From: Caldilineaceae bacterium
Lineage (GTDB): Bacteria > Chloroflexota > Anaerolineae > Caldilineales > Caldilineaceae
Reading direction: 5' to 3'
Length of the DNA: 64,000 nucleotides
NCBI GenBank assembly: GCA_018003515.1
Contig: JAGNDO010000016.1
Span: 29,794-93,793 of the forward strand
Shown here: positions 41,914 through 50,743 of the stretch, one piece after another
Position numbering within the stretch: the first letter of the stretch is position 1
Layout of the letters: each line of letters starts with the position of its first letter
Made by a program: the position numbers and the translations under genes
The notes under the pieces: generated by a model
What the model saw: the letters and a program-made list of their open reading frames with translations, nothing else
The model's database searches: none
What the model was told of the DNA's origin: nothing

Positions 41914-42543
41914 ATGAGTCAACTAGACTTAATTTACCAAGGAATCTTAACTGGAAATCGAAGTGAAGTCAGCGAAGGCGTTCAAAAGGCCCTGGATGCC
42001 GATCTATCACCGGAAACGATCCTGAATCAGGGCATGATCGCAGCTATGCAGGAAGTGGGGAAACTATTCGAAGAGGGTGAATACTTTGTGCCGGAGATGC
42101 TGATTGCCGCCCGGGCCATGCAGGCTGGTTTGGTGATCCTAAAACCCAAATTAGCCGAAGCGGATATTCAGCCAATCGGCAAGGTCGCAATCGGAACGGT
42201 CAAGGGAGATCTCCACGATATTGGCAAGAACTTGGTCGCCATGATGATGGAGGGGGCTGGATTTAGCATTGTCGATTTGGGGACAGACGCTTCCCCCGAA
42301 GATTTTGTCACCGCCGTCCAGAACGGGGCTCACATTATTGGGCTTTCGGCATTACTCACAACAACCATGCCCGCCATGGAAAGCACCATTCGGGCCATTG
42401 AAGCAGCCGGTATCCGCAAACAGGTCAAGATCATCATTGGCGGTGCGCCAGTAACAGCCGACTATGCGACCAAAATCGGCGCCGATGGCTACGCCGCCGA
42501 CGCCGGCCAAGCGGCAACTCTAGCCAAATCTCTAATTTCCTAG
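41914..42543 (+). CDS. Corrinoid (cobalamin-binding) methyl-carrier protein
   Basis: 209 residues, the usual size of MtaC/MtbC/MttC-type carriers. Residues 1-85 are the four-helix cap domain (ETILNQGMIAAMQEVGKLF; FVPEMLIAARAM). Residues 88-209 are the Rossmann-like B12 domain with the cobalt-ligand motif GDLHDIGKN (His101) and the GGAPVTADYATKIGADGYA tail. It accepts and donates methyl groups through Co(I)/methyl-Co(III) cobalamin in the cytoplasm. AGGAG precedes the ATG. Its place at the end of the URO-D gene row strongly supports a methyl-transfer role for at least some of them. No reductive activator (RamA/RACE type) and no MtrH-type partner were seen nearby. Confidence 0.93.
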   Translation: MSQLDLIYQGILTGNRSEVSEGVQKALDADLSPETILNQGMIAAMQEVGKLFEEGEYFVPEMLIAARAMQAGLVILKPKLAEADIQPIGKVAIGTVKGDLHDIGKNLVAMMMEGAGFSIVDLGTDASPEDFVTAVQNGAHIIGLSALLTTTMPAMESTIRAIEAAGIRKQVKIIIGGAPVTADYATKIGADGYAADAGQAATLAKSLIS

Positions 42544-42857
42544 GAGCTTGGGCTCCCTCGCCAATACACTCGACAGGATCGCTGCCAGGCTTCGAAGGCT
42601 TGCAGGAGGGAGTCCTGGTCAATAATGCGATCTACGACATGTTCAGGATCACGCCCAGAGTGATGTGGGTTCCTCGGATGACGGGGTGTGAGAGTGGGCG
42701 ATTGGAAGAGGTTCCTGCGAGGGATTATTGGGATCGTCCGTGGTTCGCGGGTTAGCGCAGGTTGAGTGACCGGGGCAGTTTCCGGTTGTATCGAAACCGC
42801 AGCGAGTTGACCACGGATGTTCCCAATCAGCCCCTGCGAGACGATGGATGACTGGTG
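42544..42857. other. Gene-free spacer at the end of the AT-rich block
   Basis: I see no gene, hairpin terminator or promoter I would defend. Short in-frame stretches look random. It may be degraded sequence at the junction between the methyl-transfer block and the toxin-antitoxin region. Confidence 0.5.
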
Positions 42858-43211
42858 TCAGAGGTCGCCGGAGATGTCATGATCCGACAGGAATCTTTCC
42901 AGTCGGTTCATGAGGGTGTCCAGATTCTGGTACGCGCCTTCTCTCGATGATACGTCCAACAGTAAAATGACCAGACGTTCATCAACAACGGCGTAGATGA
43001 TGCGCCAACTACGCCCGACTGGGACACGATAGAGAACATTGCGGGGCGTCCTCAACTGTTTACAACTTGCCGGACGCGGATCGGTACGCAATGCTTGGAT
43101 TGTGGCGTCAACCCGCGCCATTAGCTTGCGATCCGAGCGCGCTAGCTTTCTGAGCACCTTCTCGCAATCAGGATCGATGGAGATTTCGTAAGAAGAGTCA
43201 GGCGTCAACAT
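42858..43211 (-). CDS. RelE/ParE-superfamily toxin
   Basis: 117 residues with the RelE-like pattern: EISIDPDCEKVLRKLARSDR at the N-terminus, RPASCKQLRTPRNVLYRVPVGRSWRIIYAVVDERLVILLLDVSSREG in the core (an R-x-x-V-G-R-x-R-I-x-Y form). Such proteins are ribosome-dependent mRNases or gyrase inhibitors. The gene overlaps the upstream antitoxin gene by 14 bases, the usual organisation for these pairs. A C-terminal extension (LDTLMNRLERFLSDHD) is unusual but short. Confidence 0.88.
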   Translation of the reverse strand: MLTPDSSYEISIDPDCEKVLRKLARSDRKLMARVDATIQALRTDPRPASCKQLRTPRNVLYRVPVGRSWRIIYAVVDERLVILLLDVSSREGAYQNLDTLMNRLERFLSDHDISGDL

Positions 43212-43491
43212 CCAGCAAACCCTCAGTGATCAACTCTTCCCTGAATGCCTGATAGGAACGCGCCCGCTCCGGCTCTTGCTTCCACGCCTCGAAAGCGGCA
43301 TCCGCACGATTTAAGGATCGCAATTCATCCAACATCGCTTGCAGGATCTGATAGTGGTCAAAACTGATCACGGCGGAAATGGGCTTGCCGTAGCGCTCGA
43401 TCACGACATCGGTATTCCCCGTACTGGTCACGTCCAAGACGTTTCGCCAGTTGATACGGGCATCTTCGCTTTTCATCACTTGCACGCTCAT
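43198..43491 (-). CDS. Phd/YefM-type antitoxin
   Basis: 97 residues. The N-terminal half (SEDARINWRNVLDVT; DVVIERYGKPISAVISFDHY) is the Phd/YefM DNA-binding fold; the C-terminal half is a charged toxin-binding tail (EAWKQEPERARSYQAFREEL). It should neutralise the overlapping RelE-like toxin and repress its own promoter, which is well defined 95 bases upstream. Confidence 0.88.
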   Translation of the reverse strand: MSVQVMKSEDARINWRNVLDVTSTGNTDVVIERYGKPISAVISFDHYQILQAMLDELRSLNRADAAFEAWKQEPERARSYQAFREELITEGLLDVDA

Positions 43492-43585
43492 AGATCCTCC
43501 TCTGCATGGTCATGGCAGTTGACGCTGCCGATGTTGGCAATTCGCAAAAATCCTTAAGATTCTTACAGATCTTACGGATAGCGTG

Positions 43586-43614
43586 ATCATACAGATCTGA
43601 AATAGTTTTGTCAA
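43586..43614 (-). promoter_or_regulatory. Toxin-antitoxin promoter with operator-like repeats
   Basis: On the minus strand TTGACA (43609-43614) and TATGAT (43586-43591) are separated by 17 bp. AGATCTGTA occurs twice as a direct repeat around and after the -10 box (near 43596 and 43571), a candidate antitoxin binding site. Confidence 0.72.
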
Positions 43615-43636
43615 CATCAGATCTCACGCTCATCAC

Positions 43637-43717
43637 CCCCATCATCGGAATCTGCACCCCGTGCGCCTTGGCCACGTCCACGGCGTGGGGATAGCCCGCG
43701 TCCACGTGACAAATCAC
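43637..43717 (-). pseudogene. Decayed duplicate of the hutU 3' end
   Basis: The last 27 codons of hutU are recognisable here: VICHVDAGYPHAVDVAKAHG matches [20 protein letters not shown] of the real gene, and both continue IPMMG. I count 22 of 27 identical residues. An extra G after the final GGG codon removes the stop and shifts the frame. The intact copy of this segment lies 835 bp away at the end of hutU, with the AbiE-like genes between. This is either a remnant of a second hutU or the scar of an insertion at the hutU end. Confidence 0.82.
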
Positions 43718-43875
43718 GCTTCCCACGTCCATTCAATCGGATTCCAGAGACCGTGCCCTTGATCTCGAAGCACCGGATCGACAAATTGCTGTGCGGCCAG
43801 CGTTGCATCGTCAAGGTTCCGCCACGGGAGACCGGTTTCATCTGCCATTCTGCGCAGGGGTTGGGCATATTTCAT
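43714..43875 (-). pseudogene. Probable internally deleted AbiEii-type toxin remnant
   Basis: A 53-codon frame starts at the ATG at 43875, overlapping the AbiEi-like stop by four bases (ATGA), exactly where an AbiEii toxin should begin. Its end (FVDPVLRDQGHGLWNPIEW) resembles the C-terminal tail of AbiEii nucleotidyltransferases as I remember them, while the catalytic GSxxR and DxD core is missing. The stop lies within the hutU-like remnant. The call rests mainly on position and is tentative. Confidence 0.45.
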
Positions 43876-44474
43876 GTGACATTCACCGTGGCGAGTGTCA
43901 GTTCGATCAAGCGGAGCGCTCGTCCACCCTGGCGATTGGCCGCGTCCCGAAGTTGATCAGCGGTCACCATCCCGCGGCGGAGGGCGTCATCAATCGCTTG
44001 CCTGACCAGTTCCTCGCTGAGACCCCTGGTGATCATATCAACAATCGTGCGCGGAACCGACGTGACTGGTAGACCGGCGTACTGTGTGACATCGCCGGAT
44101 TCCAGCCGGTTGGTATGCAGACGCAGGCCCGGATGTCGCCGCGATGCCGTGCGGGGCACGATCAGGTGGATCGCATCGGGCAGCAGATCTGAGAGATCAT
44201 AGAGGGCTAGGGCGCTGTCGTGGGAGATAACCGAGTGAGGGCCAACACGCAGCCAAGCAACAAAGAGATCCTCATTTGGGGAGGCAGGAAAGCGCTTGAG
44301 GCGATAGATGCCAGGACGAATGCGGTCGAACAGGTTTGTCCGGGCATGATAGGAGAGCAGGGCACGGCTGAACCCGGCGTGCCTGGCTTGGACCGCGGTA
44401 AAGTAACCGGCCTGGGCTTCGGCAGTTCGGTAGAGATGATCGTGATCGGGTGAAGAAACGGTTTTTGTATTCAT
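43872..44474 (-). CDS. AbiEi-type antitoxin / winged-helix regulator (type IV TA)
   Basis: 200 residues. The N-terminal winged helix (RTAEAQAGYFTAVQARHAGFSRALLSYHART..., residues 15-65) and the body (RPGIYRLKRFPASPNEDLF; HDSALALYDLSDLLP; VTSVPRTIVDMI) fit the AbiEi family, whose members repress the abiE promoter and antagonise the AbiEii nucleotidyltransferase toxin. The expected toxin gene is present only as a 53-codon remnant, so this antitoxin is probably orphaned. A good promoter lies 40 bases upstream. Confidence 0.82.
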   Translation of the reverse strand: MNTKTVSSPDHDHLYRTAEAQAGYFTAVQARHAGFSRALLSYHARTNLFDRIRPGIYRLKRFPASPNEDLFVAWLRVGPHSVISHDSALALYDLSDLLPDAIHLIVPRTASRRHPGLRLHTNRLESGDVTQYAGLPVTSVPRTIVDMITRGLSEELVRQAIDDALRRGMVTADQLRDAANRQGGRALRLIELTLATVNVT

Positions 44475-44513
44475 ATGTGTAAACAGTCAAACAATACTTT
44501 GCATTTTGCACAC

Positions 44514-44542
44514 ATTATCCAGGAAATATCATATTTTGTCAA
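44514..44542 (-). promoter_or_regulatory. Sigma-70 promoter of the AbiEi-like gene
   Basis: Minus-strand TTGACA (44537-44542), 17-bp spacer, GATAAT (44514-44519). It lies in a short AT-rich gap immediately after the hutU stop, consistent with an inserted, self-contained module. Confidence 0.7.
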
Positions 44543-44552
44543 ATGAATTCAA

Positions 44553-46211
<1,659 letters not shown>

Positions 46212-46407
46212 GGGATCTCTCCTTTGGGAAAAGGTGGTTGATTTGTTGATGGGTTGATTGGGCGTGGGGTGATTATACGATGGATTTGGGGGAATGGGGA
46301 AGTGGGTTTGGGGATCGGTCCAGTTCACCGTCCCCGGCACGTCGCCCCAAGCGAGGCGAGATGGGGTCAACTCATCCCAACAGCATGTTTTTGGAAACGA
46401 AGGGGGC

Positions 46408-46557
46408 AATCCCGGAAAGGGCCGGTTCTTCTTGGGTCGGGTAAGAAATTTTGGCCCATTCCGGGATTGACGGCCAGCTCTCCGCATTCCGCGCTCATTC
46501 CGGGAATGGGCCAAGACTATTTACTCGACCCAAAAAGAACCGGCCCTTTCCCGGAAT
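46408..46557. repeat. Nested palindrome with 61-bp arms
   Basis: Arms at 46408-46468 and 46497-46557 are reverse complements at 51 of 61 positions around a 28-bp centre. Each arm is itself bounded by short inverted ends (AATCCCGG...CCGGGATT), so the structure could fold as a cruciform with sub-hairpins. No coding sequence. The remaining gene-free bases of 46212-46698 show nothing I can name. Confidence 0.8.
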
Positions 46558-46698
46558 GCTCAAACGCATTCAACGCAAGCATGTTGAACCTGAACATACT
46601 CATTTCCAGTCAACTTACCCCCAAACAAAAAAGCCGCCATCTCCCTTGGGAAACAACGGCTCTCGACTCTCTTCAACAACGGCTGGACGATAACCCGT

Positions 46699-47184
46699 TC
46701 ACGACGCCTCCACCAGCCCAATCCATGTAAACACCGCGGCCATCAGCCCCGCGGCCCCGGCGGCAAGCGCGGCCCGGAAGATCACAAATTGGGTCGGGCT
46801 GACCTGTGTTGTTTCCGCCACGGCCAACAGGCTCAAAGAGAGGGGCACGATCACCGCGGCAACGGCCAGGCCGACCACCACGGTTCGGGCCAGCGCGTCT
46901 GTGGGCAACCGTTGGACCCACACTCGGCTGCGGCTGCGCCGGGCCACGGGGGGCAATTGGGCCCGGCGGATCTTTTGCACGGCATGGGGCATGACGGCCG
47001 GGCCGATGAAAAAGGCGGTCAGGATGACCATGACCAGGGCATCCGCGCCCACAATCACCCCATTCCGCGGCAAGGCCATGAATTGATAGAGCAGCCAACC
47101 CAGCATCCCGTTGAAGAGAAAGCCAAACAGGGCAAAAATCCCTAACTGCCGACGAAAAAGATAGACCCGATGCGCACGTTTCAT
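46699..47184 (-). CDS. Four-helix membrane protein of unknown function
   Basis: 161 residues from the ATG at 47184, with AAAGG about 11 bases upstream. Two hydrophobic pairs are visible: IFALFGFLFNGMLGWLLYQF with VIVGADALVMVILTAFFIGP, and VVVGLAVAAVIVPLSLSLL with FVIFRAALAAGAAGLMAAVF. A basic stretch (HAVQKIRRAQLPPVARRSRS) connects them and should face the cytoplasm. I do not recognise the family. It lies between hutH and hutU; a urocanate or histidine transport role is possible by location only. Confidence 0.7.
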   Translation of the reverse strand: MKRAHRVYLFRRQLGIFALFGFLFNGMLGWLLYQFMALPRNGVIVGADALVMVILTAFFIGPAVMPHAVQKIRRAQLPPVARRSRSRVWVQRLPTDALARTVVVGLAVAAVIVPLSLSLLAVAETTQVSPTQFVIFRAALAAGAAGLMAAVFTWIGLVEAS

Positions 47185-47289
47185 TGAAAAAGACCTTTGT
47201 TGGGCGGATTCAACGTCAAGACCAATATGGTATAACACACAAGTAACAAAGACAAGATTTCGCATGTCTAACCGACAAAAGAGGCGCAC

Positions 47290-47367
47290 CAATTGGCCAC
47301 AGAGATCACAGAGATCACAAAGAAATCATAACTCTTTGTGATCTCTGTGATCTCTGTGGCCGATTGG
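47290..47367. repeat. CACAGAGATCA inverted filler upstream of hutH
   Basis: CCAATTGGCCACAGAGATCA-type copies from 47290 are mirrored by TGATCTCTGTGGCCGATTGG ending at 47367 around ATCATAAC. The right arm ends immediately before the -35 box of hutH. Confidence 0.8.
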
Positions 47368-47396
47368 TTGCCACCCCCGCCTTCCCACCGTATAAT
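47368..47396 (+). promoter_or_regulatory. hutH promoter placing the start site at or near the ATG
   Basis: TTGCCA (47368-47373, five of six consensus bases), 17-bp spacer, TATAAT (47391-47396). The hutH ATG is at 47403, six bases after the -10 box, and no Shine-Dalgarno sequence precedes it. A leaderless mRNA is expected, as for the DtxR gene at 7940. Confidence 0.7.
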
Positions 47397-47402
47397 ACCC
47401 TC

Positions 47403-48980
47403 ATGAACCCAACCACACCTGCAAAAACCACACTTCCCGAAACCATCATTTCCGGCCAAACCCTCACCATCGACGAAGTGGTGGCCGTGGCCAACGGCGG
47501 ACGGGTACGCCTGGACCCATCCGCCCTGCCCGCCATGCTGCGCTCCCGCCAAGCTGTCGAGGATCTGGTCGCCCGGGGCGAGGTGGCCTATGGCATCACC
47601 ACGGGCTTTGGCCGCTTCAAGGATCGCATCATCTCCGCGGACGAGACTAAACAATTGCAGCTCAATTTGGTGCGCAGCCATGCCGTGGGCGTGGGGCCGG
47701 ATCTGCCCCAACCCGTCGTGCGGGCCATGCTTTTGGTGCGGGCCAACACCCTGGCCCTTGGCTATTCCGGCGTGCGCCCGGTGATTGTGGAGCGCCTGCT
47801 CGACCTCCTCAACGCGGGGGTCCATCCCCGCATCCCCAGCCAGGGCAGCCTGGGGGCCAGCGGCGATCTCTGCCCCCTGGCCCATCTCAGTTTGGTCTTG
47901 ATCGGGGAAGGCGAGGCGGAAATCGAAGGCGTGGTTCTGCCCGGCGACCAAGCCTTGCGGCAGGCGGGTCTCTCGCCCTTGGAGCTGGGGGCGAAAGAGG
48001 GGCTGGCCTTGCTCAATGGCACCACGTTTATGGTGGGCATGGGTGCATTGACCGTGCGCCGGGCCATCAACCTGGCCCTCACCGCGGACGCAGCCGCCGC
48101 CCTCACCCTGGAAGCCCTCAACGGCACGGACCGGGCCTACGATCCCCGCGTCCACGCCGCCCGCCCCCATCCCCGGCAGATGGATTGCGCCGCGTTTTTG
48201 CTCAAGCTCCTGGACGGCAGCGGCTTCCTGCGCGCCGGGGACCCCAACAACGTGCAAGATCCCTACACCTTGCGCTGCGTGCCCCAGGTCCACGGCGCGG
48301 CCAGGGACGCCATCGCCTATGCCAAATGGGTGATCGACATCGAACTCAACGCCGCCAACGACAACCCGCTGATCTTCGTGGACGCCGAAACCGGCGCGGT
48401 GGATGTGATCTCCGCCGGCAATTTCCACGGCGAACCCATCGCCCTGGCCATGGACTACATGAAGCTGGCCCTGACCGAGATCGGCAACATGAGCGAGCGG
48501 CGCATCGCCCGCATGGTGGACGCGGACAGCAACCAGGACGTGCTGCCCATGTTCCTCACCGAACATGGCGGTCTGCAAAGCGGGCTGATGATCGCCCAAT
48601 ACACCGCGGCCGCCCTGGCTTCCGAGAACAAAGTCCTCGCCCACCCGGCCAGCGCGGACAGCATCCCCAGCAGCGCCAACGTGGAGGACCATGTGAGCAT
48701 GGGGGCCACGGCCGTGCGCCAAGTGGCCCAAATTCTGGAACACACGGAGACCATCGTCGCCATCGAACTCATGTGCGCGGCCCAGGGCATCGACTTCCGC
48801 CGCCGGGTGCTGGGACCGACCACCCCCCTTGGCCACGGCACCCAAGCCGCCTACGCCCTGATCCGGGAACGCATCCCCTTCCTCGATCAAGACGTCGTCC
48901 TCTCCCCCCTCATCGAACAAGCCCGCCAACTCGTGGCCGACGGCACCATCAAAGTGGCCGTAGAGGCCGCCACGACCTAG
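47403..48980 (+). CDS. hutH: Histidine ammonia-lyase
   Basis: 525 residues. HutH removes ammonia from L-histidine to give urocanate. The residues that form the MIO prosthetic group are present in GSLGASGDLCPLAH, and other family blocks include YGITTGFGRFKD, FMVGMGALTVRRA, QDPYTLRCVPQVHG and GNFHGEPIALAMDYMK. The start at 47403 is supported by the promoter just upstream. A compact hairpin after the stop likely ends the transcript, so hutH is monocistronic and divergent from the membrane-protein/hutU pair. Confidence 0.96.
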   Translation: MNPTTPAKTTLPETIISGQTLTIDEVVAVANGGRVRLDPSALPAMLRSRQAVEDLVARGEVAYGITTGFGRFKDRIISADETKQLQLNLVRSHAVGVGPDLPQPVVRAMLLVRANTLALGYSGVRPVIVERLLDLLNAGVHPRIPSQGSLGASGDLCPLAHLSLVLIGEGEAEIEGVVLPGDQALRQAGLSPLELGAKEGLALLNGTTFMVGMGALTVRRAINLALTADAAAALTLEALNGTDRAYDPRVHAARPHPRQMDCAAFLLKLLDGSGFLRAGDPNNVQDPYTLRCVPQVHGAARDAIAYAKWVIDIELNAANDNPLIFVDAETGAVDVISAGNFHGEPIALAMDYMKLALTEIGNMSERRIARMVDADSNQDVLPMFLTEHGGLQSGLMIAQYTAAALASENKVLAHPASADSIPSSANVEDHVSMGATAVRQVAQILEHTETIVAIELMCAAQGIDFRRRVLGPTTPLGHGTQAAYALIRERIPFLDQDVVLSPLIEQARQLVADGTIKVAVEAATT

Positions 48981-48981
48981 C

Positions 48982-49011
48982 TCGTAGTAAGCGCTAAAGC
49001 GCTTACTACGA
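48982..49011 (+). terminator. 13-bp perfect stem after hutH
   Basis: TCGTAGTAAGCGC pairs with GCGCTTACTACGA around a TAAA loop. It is followed by ACGTTCTCC, without a U-run, so it may be a spacer repeat that also stabilises or terminates the hutH mRNA. Confidence 0.6.
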
Positions 49012-49038
49012 ACGTTCTCCCCCCACAGGATCCCATCC

Positions 49039-49872
49039 ATGAGCGAAGCAGAGACCATCGCCGCCACCCCCGGCCCGCCGGTGACCATGACCCAATTGAT
49101 CCGGGATCTCTCCGCCCTGGGCGTGACGCCGGGGATGACGTTGATGGTGCATTCCTCTTTGCGCTCCCTGGGCTGGGTGTGCAACGGGCCGGATGCTGTG
49201 GTCTTGGCTTTGCAAAGTGTCGTGGGCGAAGCCGGAACCCTGGTCATGCCCGCCCACTCCGGCCAGTTGACCGAGCCGGCCCATTGGCAAAATCCCCCCG
49301 TCCCCGAAAGCTGGTGGCCTATCATCCGGGCCGAGGCCGCGCCGTATGACCCGGCCCGCACCCCCACCCGCAGCATGGGGGCCATCGCCGACGCCTTCCG
49401 CACCAGCCCGGACGTGCGGCGCAGCGACCATCCCCACCACTCCTTCGCCGCTTGGGGCCGCCACCGGGATCGGATTGTGGCGGGGCATTCCCTGGACGTG
49501 GCAATGGGCGAGGGTAGCCCCTTGGCCCACATTTACGAATTGGGCGGCTGGGTGCTGCTTCTGGGCGTCCCCCACGCCAACAACACCTCCCTGCACTTGG
49601 CCGAATATCGGGCCGACTTCCCCGGCAAGGCCAACGAGACCCAAGGCGCGCCCATGTTGGTCAACGGCCAGCGGCGCTGGGTCGAATTCGAGACCTTGGC
49701 CGTCGATTCGGATGATTTCGACCAGATCGGCACCGCCTTTGCCAAGCAGACCGGGCTGGTGAACCGGGGCCGGGTGGGCTACGCCGACGCCCTGCTCATG
49801 CCTCAACCCGCCCTGATCGACTTCGCCGTGGGGTGGATGGAGGGAAATAGAAGACGGATTGAACGAATCTGA
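49039..49872 (+). CDS. AAC(3)-like N-acetyltransferase (YokD/antibiotic NAT family)
   Basis: 277 residues. The family pattern is visible: LGVTPGMTLMVHSSLRSLGW at the N-terminus, GEAGTLVMPAHSGQ, RTPTRSMGAIADAFRTSPDV, HPHHSFAAWG and the Leu/Gly-rich GGWVLLLGVPHANNTSLHLAE. Members acetylate the 3-amino group of aminoglycosides, but many chromosomal homologues have no proven drug activity, so resistance should not be assumed. The last residues (RRRIERI) come from the GACGGATTGAACG filler that begins here. The ATG has only a weak ribosome site. Confidence 0.87.
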   Translation: MSEAETIAATPGPPVTMTQLIRDLSALGVTPGMTLMVHSSLRSLGWVCNGPDAVVLALQSVVGEAGTLVMPAHSGQLTEPAHWQNPPVPESWWPIIRAEAAPYDPARTPTRSMGAIADAFRTSPDVRRSDHPHHSFAAWGRHRDRIVAGHSLDVAMGEGSPLAHIYELGGWVLLLGVPHANNTSLHLAEYRADFPGKANETQGAPMLVNGQRRWVEFETLAVDSDDFDQIGTAFAKQTGLVNRGRVGYADALLMPQPALIDFAVGWMEGNRRRIERI

Positions 49873-50200
49873 CGGATCAAAACCGATCAAAAAAGATCCG
49901 TTTTGATCCGTTCGATCCGTCAAATCCGTGTTCTATTTTTTGACTCTCCTGCAAAAAAGCTTCTGAAGCGCCGAGGGAAAAAACTCTCTTTTCTTTGTGA
50001 TCTTTGTGATCTTTGTGGTGAAAAGAGCCTTTTGCAGCAGAGTCATTTTCTGGGGTTGATCCTGGCTCAAAGAGACCTTTGGACAAGCCATTCAGATGTG
50101 CTAAGATATGGTTTGAGTATCAACCGCAATTGTCCCGGCGTCTCCCCCTTGGGAGCGCCATTTTATCCCCACACATGGGAAAACAAGGAAAGGGAAAACC
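49873..50200. repeat. Filler-repeat spacer
   Basis: GATCAAAACCGATCAAAAAAGATCCGTTTTGATCCG copies (to 49935) form a hairpin and resemble the 26600-26717 repeat. From 49950 to 50044 a second filler ('ctgaagcgccgagg ... ctttgtgatctttgtggtg') matches 20180-20280. No gene; the promoter of the next gene must lie near 50090-50180. Confidence 0.65.
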
Positions 50201-50581
50201 ATGAAGAAACTATTTCGCTTCCTCTTTTTCGGCGTCCTGATCGGCGCCATCGTCTATTTCGTCAAGCAGCAGATGGCTCAGGGCGAGACATCCAGCGCCA
50301 GCGGCGTGGTACCGTCCGAACCCATCAAGCCCCTGGAAGAGCGACCCCTGGGCGGCAGCATCAGCCCGGAACTGCTCAAGATCTTGGTCTGCCCGGAGGA
50401 CAAGGGTGCCCTGGAACTGGTTAACGATGGCAAGTTCCTGCTCAACCCCCGCAACGGCTACCGCTACCCCATCCGCGACGGCATCCCGGTGATGTTGATC
50501 GACGAGGGCAAGAAGAACCAGGACGCGAGCATGGTCCGGGGCAACGGCGCGGCCAAAAAGGTCGCCCAGCCCGCCGCGTAG
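50201..50581 (+). CDS. Membrane-tethered Trm112/UPF0434-like protein
   Basis: 126 residues; AAGGAAAGGG precedes the ATG. Residues 4-22 are a transmembrane helix (LFRFLFFGVLIGAIVYFVK), followed by a polar linker to about 50. The rest matches the Trm112/YcaR fold: ISPELLKILVCPEDKGALEL and NPRNGYRYPIRDGIPVMLID. Normal YcaR-type proteins are about 60 residues, soluble and have CPxCKG; here the second Cys is Asp (CPEDKG), so zinc binding through that pair is unlikely. A tail rich in Ala/Lys follows. Function unknown. Confidence 0.85.
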   Translation: MKKLFRFLFFGVLIGAIVYFVKQQMAQGETSSASGVVPSEPIKPLEERPLGGSISPELLKILVCPEDKGALELVNDGKFLLNPRNGYRYPIRDGIPVMLIDEGKKNQDASMVRGNGAAKKVAQPAA

Positions 50582-50617
50582 AACAGCCTCAAAGCCCTCC
50601 AAAACCGAATTGTCAAC

Positions 50618-50699
50618 AAGAGATTGGGAGATTGAGAGAGTAGGAGATTGGCGCACAACCAGCCCAATCCCCCAATCTCTCAATCTCCCAATCTCTTTC
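50618..50699. repeat. GAGATTGGGAGATTG inverted filler
   Basis: AAGAGATTGGGAGATTGAGA near 50618 is mirrored by TCTCAATCTCCCAATCTCTT ending near 50698. Same family as 24425-24508. Confidence 0.78.
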
Positions 50700-50743
50700 C
50701 CCCTTCAACCAGTCAACAAATCAACAAATCACCCACCCACACC

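Noticed and set aside
42434..42622. Short minus-strand frame at the end of the corrinoid gene
   Set aside because: Overlaps the conserved C-terminus of the corrinoid protein and has no start signals or recognisable sequence.
49039..49872. Calling the AAC(3)-like gene an antibiotic-resistance determinant
   Set aside because: Family membership alone does not show aminoglycoside activity, and there is no mobile or resistance context.
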